A stretch of 5,901 nt of DNA from an uncultured Eubacteriales bacterium (GTDB lineage: Bacteria; Bacillota; Clostridia; Oscillospirales; Acutalibacteraceae), in assembly GCA_900322105.1 (NCBI GenBank), contig ONYV01000084.1, forward strand, positions 1-5,901. Reading direction: 5' to 3'. Positions 1 to 5,901 of this stretch are shown here, in pieces (the first letter of the stretch is position 1; each line of letters starts with the position of its first letter). The notes below the pieces were generated by a model, which did no database searches, had not been told where the DNA came from, and was given only the letters and a program-made list of their open reading frames with translations. The translations under genes were made by a program, and so were the position numbers.

Positions 1-99
1 CCGTACAAGTTCCCGCGCGTGATCGAGTACGTGGACCAGCTGCCCAAGACCTTCTCCGGCAAGATCCGCCGGAGAAAACTGGAGGTACATACAACATGA
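1..99 (+). CDS. C-terminal end of an AMP-binding acyl-CoA/acetyl-CoA synthetase (ANL superfamily), 5' truncated by the window
   Basis: Reading from base 1 gives 32 codons ending at TGA 97-99. The peptide contains PKTFSGKIRRRKL, which matches the A10 motif at the C-terminus of ANL adenylating enzymes. The Lys of SGK is the residue that in this family contacts the acyl-adenylate and can be acetylated. The preceding YKFPRVIEYVDQLP also fits the mobile C-terminal domain of acetyl- and medium-chain acyl-CoA synthetases. Such enzymes activate a carboxylate with ATP and join it to CoA; the substrate cannot be told from this fragment. The stop overlaps the uppP start as ATGA, implying translational coupling. 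Oddity: the first 24 codons all end in G or C, while only 2 of the last 8 do, a sharp break near base 72 that suggests transfer, recombination or an assembly join. The family call is firm, the specific enzyme unknown. Confidence 0.85.
   Translation, partial: PYKFPRVIEYVDQLPKTFSGKIRRRKLEVHTT
81..85 (+). promoter_or_regulatory. Ribosome binding site of uppP, inside the upstream coding region
   Basis: GGAGG lies 10 bases before the ATG at 96, within the last codons of the synthetase gene. Together with the 4-base ATGA overlap it supports the chosen uppP start and suggests that ribosomes finishing the upstream gene can reinitiate here. Confidence 0.75.
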
Positions 100-1040
100 A
101 TCTATTTGATGCAATTATGCAGGGCATTTTACAGGGATTGACAGAGTTTTTGCCTGTTTCGAGCAGCGGTCATTTAGCAATCTATCAGCACATTGTCGGA
201 ATGAATGACAATAATCTCTTTTTCTCTGTCATGCTCCACATCGGTACACTTGCTGCTGTGGTCGCTGTCTATTTCAGAACGATCATCAAACTGTTTTCGT
301 CACTTTGGAGCATTATTAAAAAGATCTTTAAGCGTGAATTCAAATGGAGCGAGATGACGGGAGAAGAAAACCTTGCCATGATGATCATTATTGGACTTCT
401 CCCGCTGTTCCTGCTGTTCCTGCCGATCCCCGGTACAGACATGAAGATCAAGGATCTTGCGGATAAGTTCAATCTGGACGGCTATTTCTTTATTGTCGGT
501 ATCGCTTTGGTCACAACCAGTATGCTGCTTTTCTTCAGCGGAAAAAGACGCTCCGAGATCAGGGTAGTTGATGGCAAACGCTACCGTAAAAAACTCAGAC
601 GAAGATACACTGTAGCAGACGCTGTGATCGTCGGCTTCACACAGTGCGCCGCTGCGATCTTCCCGGGACTGTCCCGCTCAGGTTCAACTCTCGCTGCAAG
701 CCGTTTCAGAAAGATCGACAAGCAGACCGCTCTTGATTATTCCTTCCTTTTAGGTACGCCTGCGATCGTAGCAGCAGCGATCCTGGAAACAAAGGACGCG
801 CTGTTTTCCGAAGAAAGCGATCTCGCTAATATCAATTTCCTTTATGTGATCGTTGGTATGGTGGTCGCCGCTATTGTGGGATTCTTTGCGATCAAGCTGT
901 TCAAATGGCTGCTCTCTACCGAGAAAATGTATATCTTTATCCTATATACAGCCGCAGTAGGACTCATCATCCTTCTGATCAGCATCATCGAACTCAGTTC
1001 GGGAACAAACTTGTTTACACAGCAGCCCCTTTCTTTCTGA
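96..1040 (+). CDS. uppP: Undecaprenyl-diphosphate phosphatase (BacA/UppP family)
   Basis: This integral membrane enzyme removes a phosphate from undecaprenyl diphosphate, regenerating the lipid carrier used for peptidoglycan and other envelope polymers; extra copies of the family give bacitracin resistance. The N-terminus carries the family signature QGLTEFLPVSSSGHL, with Q13 and E17 forming the (Q/E)xxxE motif and His26 following. HIGT at 48-51 and the PGLSRSGST box at 190-198, including the conserved Arg194, complete the active-site set. Hydrophobic membrane segments lie around 40-60, 95-112, 130-147, 174-190, 213-230, 247-268 and 278-298. The 314 residues are somewhat longer than the roughly 270 usual for the family; the extra length is partly a very basic loop at 149-170 and a longer tail. 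The start is fixed by the motif, which begins within 15 residues of the Met, and by GGAGG at 81-85. It overlaps the upstream synthetase by four bases and is followed by an inverted repeat. Confidence 0.96.
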   Translation: MNLFDAIMQGILQGLTEFLPVSSSGHLAIYQHIVGMNDNNLFFSVMLHIGTLAAVVAVYFRTIIKLFSSLWSIIKKIFKREFKWSEMTGEENLAMMIIIGLLPLFLLFLPIPGTDMKIKDLADKFNLDGYFFIVGIALVTTSMLLFFSGKRRSEIRVVDGKRYRKKLRRRYTVADAVIVGFTQCAAAIFPGLSRSGSTLAASRFRKIDKQTALDYSFLLGTPAIVAAAILETKDALFSEESDLANINFLYVIVGMVVAAIVGFFAIKLFKWLLSTEKMYIFILYTAAVGLIILLISIIELSSGTNLFTQQPLSF

Positions 1041-1062
1041 CAGGATAAAACAAACTTATGAT

Positions 1063-1130
1063 TACACCGTTGGTTTCAGATCAGACAACCGTGATCGTCT
1101 GATCTGAAAACTCATTGGTGTATTGTTTTT
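1063..1130 (+). terminator. Long inverted repeat with T-rich tail: candidate intrinsic terminator or attenuator between uppP and ftsK
   Basis: A perfect 13-bp stem, TTTCAGATCAGAC (1074-1086) against its complement (1097-1109), encloses a 10-base loop. An outer 6-bp helix pairs TACACC (1063-1068) with GGTGTA (1117-1122) across internal bulges of 5 and 7 bases. TTGTTTTT (1123-1130) follows directly, as expected of a Rho-independent terminator. The stem is only moderately GC-rich, and the T tract abuts the ftsK ribosome binding site, so it could be a partial terminator, an attenuator or a processing/stability hairpin. I saw no convincing sigma-A promoter between this element and ftsK, so ftsK probably depends on read-through or on a promoter I cannot recognise. 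Confidence 0.6.
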
Positions 1131-1131
1131 C

Positions 1132-1138
1132 GGAGGTG
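1132..1138 (+). promoter_or_regulatory. Ribosome binding site of ftsK
   Basis: GGAGGTG lies 10 bases before the ATG at 1149 and selects that start. It is unusual in beginning one base after the T tract of the upstream hairpin, so folding of that hairpin may influence access of ribosomes. Confidence 0.8.
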
Positions 1139-1148
1139 AATATTCTTT

Positions 1149-3986
1149 ATGCCGACAAAAAAAACCTCTGCGGCAAGATCTAAAACAAAAAAAACATCTG
1201 CTAAAAAAAGTTCTGCATCCTCTGCAAAAAGAAAAACCGCTCCGAAACCAACAGCAGAACAAGCATTAGAATACATAAAACGTCAGCGCTTTATCAAAGG
1301 TATCATCCTCTGCTGTTTAGCGTTTTTGTGCACCCTTGTGTCCCTGATGGAAGGCGAAAAGGTATGGAAATCTCTGCACGACTGCTATCGGGGGATTTTC
1401 GGCTTCACCGGATTGATGGTTCCTGTGATCCTGATCTATTGCGCCGTACAGATGTTTCGGACACAGTCTACCTATCGTTTTCCGCTGAAGGTCTTTTTCT
1501 TTTCGGGAACTGTCTTACTGCTCAATACGCTCGTATTTGCCTTCGGCTCCAATGGGATGGAGCTGGAGGATTACGGCACTGAACTGATGAATTGCTATTC
1601 ACAAGCCATTTCCGGCTTTATCGGAGGTATTCTTGGGATACCTCTTGCAAAAATGTTCGGCGCAGTCGCAGGCGGTATCCTTGCTGCGATTCTCTTTTTA
1701 TTCTTTCTCTATATGTCATTTGAAGCGATCTTTATGAATCTGTTCGATAAGCTCAAATCTCCTGTAAGAGAACGTATCAGCGAACATAAAGAGATCAAGG
1801 ATCGTGTAAACGAAGAAAGATCCAGGCTCAGAGAAGAACAGAGAAAAAAAGAACATGATGAATACGTGAAGCGAAAGGTCGAAGAAAAGCTGAAACAAGC
1901 GAAAAAGAGAGCTGCTGAATCCGAATTCACGCGAATCGACAAAACGCCCATCTATGACCCCGAACATAATGTGATGCCAAGCACCAAAACCGTTACGCCT
2001 CTGCCGAAAACAGAACAGCCGAGGGATATCAACGACATTATCCCTGATGTGACACCCACCAAAAAAAATATTTCTTCCAAGCAGCAACATAAGTCCATTA
2101 TGCGCGATGCTGTGGACAATGGATCGGATGTTTCGGATGATATTGTGGATATTGCTGCGCTCGTCAGTAAAAACAATCGGTATTTCCAAAAAGAAGACCC
2201 TTACGAAGATACGCTTCAGACTGTTTTCGGAGAGAAAAAGCCGCCCTCAAAACCTGTTGATAAGCATGACAATAAAAAAATCTCTCTTGATAAAAAGGAC
2301 ATTGTCCCTGCAAATGAACCGGTTCGTCTTTCAAAACAAGAAAAAGCAGAACCCAATGATCCATTAAATATCAATACAACTTCTTCTGTCATATCGGGAG
2401 GATATATCAAACCGCCTTTTACTCTTTTGGAACCACAGGAGGATGAATATGCGGATGAAGCCGCACAAGAATTGCATTCCTGCGCCACAAAATTGGTCGA
2501 TACCCTAAAGAGCTTTGGTGTACAGACTACCATTATGAATATCAGCAGAGGTCCGTCCGTCACACGCTATGAGCTGCAGCCTGCTTCGGGTGTCAAGATC
2601 AGCAAGATCACGAACCTTGCTGATGATATCGCTATGAATCTTGCTGCAACAGGTGTCAGGATTGAAGCGCCGATCCCGGGTAAAAATGCGGTCGGCATTG
2701 AAGTTCCGAACAAGATCACGACAGTCGTCAAAATGCGCAGCCTTGTGGAGTCAGCAGAGTTTCAGAGCGCAAAAAGCAAATTGACGGTCGCTCTCGGTAA
2801 AGACATTGCAGGCAACATTACCCTTGCTGATCTGAGTAAGATGCCGCATCTGCTGATCGCAGGTTCCACAGGATCCGGTAAATCTGTTTGTATCAACTCC
2901 ATGCTGGTCAGCCTTTTGTATAAAGCAAGTCCCGATGAAGTCAAGCTCATGCTCATCGACCCGAAAGTGGTTGAACTTGGCGTGTATAACGGTACCCCCC
3001 ATTTGCTCGTTCCTGTTGTCACTGAACCGAGAAAAGCGGCAGGCGCACTAAACTGGGCGGTCAACGAAATGCTGGAACGCTACAAGACCTTTGCTGAGCA
3101 TAATGTCAGAGATATGTACGGTTACAACCGTTTGGTAGATAAACAAAATGCCGAAGCAGACGAGCTGTCTTCTGAACCGATCGACGAAGAATCTACCCTT
3201 GAAGAAGACAAAATGCTTGCGCAGGCTCAGGCGGAGATCATGAAATCTGATAAAGAGCCGAAGGAAGTGCGCAAGTTAGAAAAAATGTGTCAGATCGTGA
3301 TCGTGATCGACGAGCTTGCCGATCTGATGATGGCAGCTCCCAATGAAGTGGAAGAGTCGATCTGCCGTCTGGCACAGATGGCGCGAGCGGCAGGTATGCA
3401 TCTGGTGATCGCCACACAGCGTCCCTCGGTCGATGTTATCACAGGACTGATCAAAGCAAATGTTCCCAGCAGAATTGCCTTTGCAGTAAAATCACAGATC
3501 GACTCCCGTACCATCCTTGATTCAGGCGGTGCGGAAAAGCTCCTCGGCAAAGGCGATATGCTCTTCTCGCCTATCGGAACAACAAAACCTGTCAGAATAC
3601 AAGGCTGTTTTGTCAACGATGATGAAATAGAAGGCATTATCAGCTTTATCAAGGAAAACAAGGTCGTTGAGTATGATAAGCGTGTGATCGATGAGATCGA
3701 AAACAGTGCTTTGCCTGAAAAGGACAACAAGCCTGCTGATACGGATGCTTCTGACAGTGATCCGATGATGGAACAAGCGATACAGTGTGTGGTCGAGGCA
3801 GGCCAGGCATCTACTTCCCTGCTGCAGCGCCGCCTGCGCTTAGGCTATGCAAGGGCAGGACGCCTGATAGACGAAATGGAACAAATGGGGATCGTGGGTC
3901 CTCACGAAGGTTCAAAGCCAAGACAAGTGCTTATGACGTACCAGCAGTGGATGGAAAGAAATATGTCACAAACGGATACGCAGTAA
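1149..3986 (+). CDS. ftsK: DNA translocase FtsK/SpoIIIE
   Basis: This membrane-anchored hexameric ATPase pumps double-stranded DNA across the closing division septum (or into the forespore as SpoIIIE). Residues 1-48 are a Lys/Ala/Ser-rich cytoplasmic tail. Hydrophobic segments at about 49-66, 85-103, 115-133 and 153-190 make the membrane domain. Residues 195-260 are highly charged and probably helical, and 261-415 is a low-complexity linker. The alpha/beta motor starts near 430 and has Walker A AGSTGSGKS (571-579), Walker B ending in DELADLMM (721-728, D721 and E722), then the ATQRPSVDVITGLIKANVPS box (755-774) and GGAEKLLGKGDML. The C-terminal gamma winged helix (about 873-933) ends with the usual EGSKPRQVL and would read polar DNA guide sequences. 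At 945 residues the length is normal. Odd points are an acidic insertion at about 661-712 before Walker B and two A8 tracts in the first 16 codons. FtsK and SpoIIIE cannot be separated by sequence alone. htpG follows after 46 bp. Confidence 0.97.
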   Translation: MPTKKTSAARSKTKKTSAKKSSASSAKRKTAPKPTAEQALEYIKRQRFIKGIILCCLAFLCTLVSLMEGEKVWKSLHDCYRGIFGFTGLMVPVILIYCAVQMFRTQSTYRFPLKVFFFSGTVLLLNTLVFAFGSNGMELEDYGTELMNCYSQAISGFIGGILGIPLAKMFGAVAGGILAAILFLFFLYMSFEAIFMNLFDKLKSPVRERISEHKEIKDRVNEERSRLREEQRKKEHDEYVKRKVEEKLKQAKKRAAESEFTRIDKTPIYDPEHNVMPSTKTVTPLPKTEQPRDINDIIPDVTPTKKNISSKQQHKSIMRDAVDNGSDVSDDIVDIAALVSKNNRYFQKEDPYEDTLQTVFGEKKPPSKPVDKHDNKKISLDKKDIVPANEPVRLSKQEKAEPNDPLNINTTSSVISGGYIKPPFTLLEPQEDEYADEAAQELHSCATKLVDTLKSFGVQTTIMNISRGPSVTRYELQPASGVKISKITNLADDIAMNLAATGVRIEAPIPGKNAVGIEVPNKITTVVKMRSLVESAEFQSAKSKLTVALGKDIAGNITLADLSKMPHLLIAGSTGSGKSVCINSMLVSLLYKASPDEVKLMLIDPKVVELGVYNGTPHLLVPVVTEPRKAAGALNWAVNEMLERYKTFAEHNVRDMYGYNRLVDKQNAEADELSSEPIDEESTLEEDKMLAQAQAEIMKSDKEPKEVRKLEKMCQIVIVIDELADLMMAAPNEVEESICRLAQMARAAGMHLVIATQRPSVDVITGLIKANVPSRIAFAVKSQIDSRTILDSGGAEKLLGKGDMLFSPIGTTKPVRIQGCFVNDDEIEGIISFIKENKVVEYDKRVIDEIENSALPEKDNKPADTDASDSDPMMEQAIQCVVEAGQASTSLLQRRLRLGYARAGRLIDEMEQMGIVGPHEGSKPRQVLMTYQQWMERNMSQTDTQ

Positions 3987-4018
3987 ACACTTTGCTATAC
4001 AAATCAATTCTATTCTTT

Positions 4019-4023
4019 GGAGG
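4019..4023 (+). promoter_or_regulatory. Ribosome binding site of htpG
   Basis: GGAGG lies 9 bases before the ATG at 4033. The 46-bp ftsK-htpG gap otherwise holds only AT-rich sequence; I see no hairpin in it and no CIRCE-type heat-shock operator, so htpG is probably co-transcribed with ftsK. Confidence 0.8.
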
Positions 4024-4032
4024 TAATCAAAA

Positions 4033-5856
4033 ATGAAACGTGAAGGTCAGATCAAGGTCGATTCAGAAAACCTATTCCCGATCATCAAAAAGTGGCTCTA
4101 TTCTGATAAGGATATCTTTATCAGAGAGATCGTTGCCAATGCCTGTGATGCGATCAAAAAGTATCGCAGCCTTTGTCAGATCGGTGAGGCAGAGGACGAC
4201 GGCGCTGCGCCTATGATCAGTATTACACTGAACCCGAAGGAAAAGACTCTGACGGTAACAGATAACGGCATCGGTATGACAGAGGATGAAGTCGAACGGT
4301 ATATTGCACAGGTCGCTTTTTCGGGCGCAAAAGAATTTTTGGATAAGTACAAGGACAAAGCAGACAACGACGACGGTATCATCGGTCATTTCGGTTTAGG
4401 TTTCTATTCTGCCTATATGGTATCTGACAACGTAGAGATCGAGACGCTTTCTTATCAAAAAAACGCATCTCCTGTTCACTGGGAGAGCACAGGCAGTGAT
4501 ACATATGAGATCTCTGAAGGCACCAAGACCAAAAAGGGCACCAGCATTATCATGCATATTTCAGAAGACGGTAAAGAATTCCTCAGCGAATATAAGCTGC
4601 GTGAGATCCTCAGAAAATATTGCCACTTCATGCCCTATGAAATATACTTTGATGTAGTAAAAGAAGATGCTGACGAAAAGGACGAACCCAAAAAGGAAGT
4701 TAAGCCAATCAACAACACTGCTCCTCTCTGGCTGAAAGCTCCAAAGGACTGCACAACGGAAGAATATGAAAACTTTTATCGGGAGACCTTTACCGATATG
4801 AATCTTCCTCTGTTCTGGATCCATCTGAATGTGGACTATCCTTTCCGCCTGAAAGGTATCCTCTATTTCCCGAAACAGACAGACAAGCTTCAGGTGATGC
4901 CTGGTGAGATCAAGCTCTATTCTAATCAGGTTTATATTGCAGACAATATCAAAGAAGTCGTTCCTGAATTTATGATGCTGTTAAAGGGCGTGATCGACTG
5001 TCCTGATCTGCCGCTGAACGTATCTCGTTCTTTCCTGCAGAATGACGGAGAGGTCGAAAAGATCTCTAAACACATCACAAAGAAAGTCGCTGACAAGCTG
5101 ACTTCTGTATTCAAAAACGAGCGCAAGTCCTTTGAAAGCTATTGGGACGATATCTCTCCCTTTATCAAGTTTGGCTGCATCAAAGACGAAAAATTCTACG
5201 ACCGCATTAAAAACATTATCCTCTACAAGACCATCGAAGGTGAATACAGAACCTTTGAAGAGCTTCCGAAACAGGATGATAAAGTTTACTATGTTTCTTC
5301 CACCGAAGAACAGGGACAATATATTAAGCTGTTCAAAGACAACGGCTTGAGCGCTGTTATTTTAGAGCATAATATTGACGCTCATTTTGTGACCTTCTTA
5401 GAGTATAAGGAAAGCGGCACAAAATTTGTCCGCATCGACTCTGAGGTCGGTGAAGCGCTCAAATCAGACAGTTCTGATGAAAACAAAGATTCTGACAATG
5501 CGCTGATCGAACTGTTCAAAAAAGCACTTGGCAAGGAAAAAGTGACCGTTTTGGTGGAAAGTCTGAAAACCAAAGACACCCCTGCCATCATTACCATCAA
5601 CGAATATGAGCGCCGTATGAACGATATCAGCAAGATCTACGGCAATATGTTCGGTGAAGTGGGTCCTGCCTCGGAAACACTGATCGTCAATTCGGGCAGC
5701 AGCATTATCCAAAAACTGAGTACGCTGGATGAGGATAAAAAAGAACTCCTTTGCAAGCATATCTATGATTTAGCATTGATGAGCCAGCGCAAGCTGACAG
5801 CGGAAGAAATGGAAGGATTCATGACCAGAAGCATTGAAGTTATGAATCTGATCTGA
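4033..5856 (+). CDS. htpG: Molecular chaperone HtpG (Hsp90 family)
   Basis: HtpG is a cytosolic homodimeric ATP-driven chaperone that remodels client proteins, often together with DnaK. The N-terminal GHKL ATPase (about 1-205) shows the N-box FIREIVANACDAI with catalytic Glu32 and Mg-binding Asn36, the DNGIGM box (77-82), and the lid/glycine motif GHFGLGFYSAYMVSD (118-132). A short acidic/lysine linker (209-225) precedes the middle domain, which has PLFWIHLNVDYPF (259-271) and the catalytic loop NVSRSFLQN (329-337) with Arg332 and Gln336, which reach the ATP gamma-phosphate in Hsp90s. The C-terminal dimerisation domain covers roughly 500-607 and lacks MEEVD, as expected in bacteria. The 607 residues are slightly shorter than E. 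coli HtpG (624). The opening QIKVDSENLFPIIKKWLYSDKDIFIRE and the SRSFLQND loop resemble the HtpG type I associate with Bacteroidetes and some Clostridia rather than the B. subtilis type; this is from memory. It follows ftsK on the same strand and ends before a hairpin terminator. Confidence 0.97.
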   Translation: MKREGQIKVDSENLFPIIKKWLYSDKDIFIREIVANACDAIKKYRSLCQIGEAEDDGAAPMISITLNPKEKTLTVTDNGIGMTEDEVERYIAQVAFSGAKEFLDKYKDKADNDDGIIGHFGLGFYSAYMVSDNVEIETLSYQKNASPVHWESTGSDTYEISEGTKTKKGTSIIMHISEDGKEFLSEYKLREILRKYCHFMPYEIYFDVVKEDADEKDEPKKEVKPINNTAPLWLKAPKDCTTEEYENFYRETFTDMNLPLFWIHLNVDYPFRLKGILYFPKQTDKLQVMPGEIKLYSNQVYIADNIKEVVPEFMMLLKGVIDCPDLPLNVSRSFLQNDGEVEKISKHITKKVADKLTSVFKNERKSFESYWDDISPFIKFGCIKDEKFYDRIKNIILYKTIEGEYRTFEELPKQDDKVYYVSSTEEQGQYIKLFKDNGLSAVILEHNIDAHFVTFLEYKESGTKFVRIDSEVGEALKSDSSDENKDSDNALIELFKKALGKEKVTVLVESLKTKDTPAIITINEYERRMNDISKIYGNMFGEVGPASETLIVNSGSSIIQKLSTLDEDKKELLCKHIYDLALMSQRKLTAEEMEGFMTRSIEVMNLI

Positions 5857-5867
5857 TAACGTTTGAG

Positions 5868-5901
5868 AAACGCTTCGAGTGATCTGTACTCGGAGCGTTT
5901 T
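5868..5901 (+). terminator. Intrinsic terminator after htpG (T tract cut by window end)
   Basis: AAACGCTTCGAGT (5868-5880) pairs with ACTCGGAGCGTTT (5888-5900) over 13 positions, one of them a G-U pair, around the 7-base loop GATCTGT. The arm ends in TTTT at 5898-5901, where the window stops, so the full length of the T tract is unseen. It begins 12 bases after the htpG stop and probably ends the operon. A short competing hairpin, CGTTT (5860-5864) with AAACG (5868-5872), is also possible. Confidence 0.82.

Noticed and set aside
1011..1049. TTTACA at 1014-1019 with GGATAAAA at 1043-1050 as a promoter for ftsK
   Set aside because: The spacing is about 24 bases, far from the 16-18 needed, and any transcript would pass through the hairpin at 1063-1130 before reaching ftsK.
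1716..2189. Open reverse-strand frame of 157 codons opposite the FtsK linker
   Set aside because: Its Phe/Arg-rich translation mirrors the Lys/Glu-rich linker codons on the + strand and matches no family I know; another reverse frame overlaps it in the same place.
3201..3207. GAAGAAG as an FtsK-orienting polar sequence (KOPS-like)
   Set aside because: It is a single occurrence that simply encodes Glu-Glu-Asp in the acidic insertion; guide-sequence skew cannot be judged in 6 kb.
3295..3312. Tandem GTGATC-type hexamer repeat
   Set aside because: It encodes the alternating Val-Ile strand of Walker B, so protein constraint explains it.
3290..3730. Open reverse-strand frame of 146 codons opposite the ftsK motor
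   Set aside because: It lies wholly over the conserved Walker B and ATQRPS region of FtsK, has no recognisable domain, and its Ser/Ile/Leu-rich translation is typical of an antisense shadow.
3991..4004. TGCTATACA as an extended -10 promoter for htpG
   Set aside because: Only four of six bases fit TATAAT and no -35 hexamer lies about 17 bases upstream (3973-3978 reads CGGATA).
1..5901. CRISPR array, tRNA or rRNA gene, insertion sequence, toxin-antitoxin or defence module
   Set aside because: No spaced direct repeats, cloverleaf, transposase or terminal repeats were seen; nearly all bases belong to four housekeeping-type genes.

Overview
The window carries four genes, all on the + strand: the last 32 codons of an ANL-superfamily acyl-CoA/acetyl-CoA synthetase (1-99), uppP (undecaprenyl-diphosphate phosphatase, 96-1040), ftsK/spoIIIE (DNA translocase, 1149-3986) and htpG (Hsp90 chaperone, 4033-5856). 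Strong GGAGG-type ribosome binding sites, mid-40s GC by eye, a Lys-rich FtsK N-terminus and the sequence style of the FtsK motor and Hsp90 suggest a Clostridia-class Firmicute, probably a gut Ruminococcus/Oscillospiraceae relative. That assignment is inference; no rRNA or other marker is present.

Layout: the synthetase tail overlaps uppP by four bases (ATGA), so the two look translationally coupled. A 108-bp gap follows, holding a long inverted repeat (13-bp perfect stem plus an outer 6-bp helix) and a T-rich tract that touches the ftsK ribosome binding site. ftsK is complete, and 46 bp later htpG begins with its own strong ribosome binding site. After htpG a 13-bp hairpin ending in T residues closes the window and is most likely the operon terminator.

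Function: uppP recycles the lipid carrier for cell-wall synthesis, FtsK/SpoIIIE clears chromosomal DNA from the division septum, and HtpG is a general ATP-dependent chaperone. These are core housekeeping functions with a loose envelope/division theme. I see no phage, transposon, CRISPR, toxin-antitoxin or defence system, and no evidence for a new multi-gene system.

The points worth a second look are small. GC3 breaks abruptly inside the synthetase tail near base 72. The inverted repeat sits between uppP and ftsK. Two A8 tracts lie in a short tandem duplication at the 5' end of ftsK. FtsK has a long acidic insertion just before Walker B. GATC is strongly over-represented window-wide, linked to an Ile codon-context bias.
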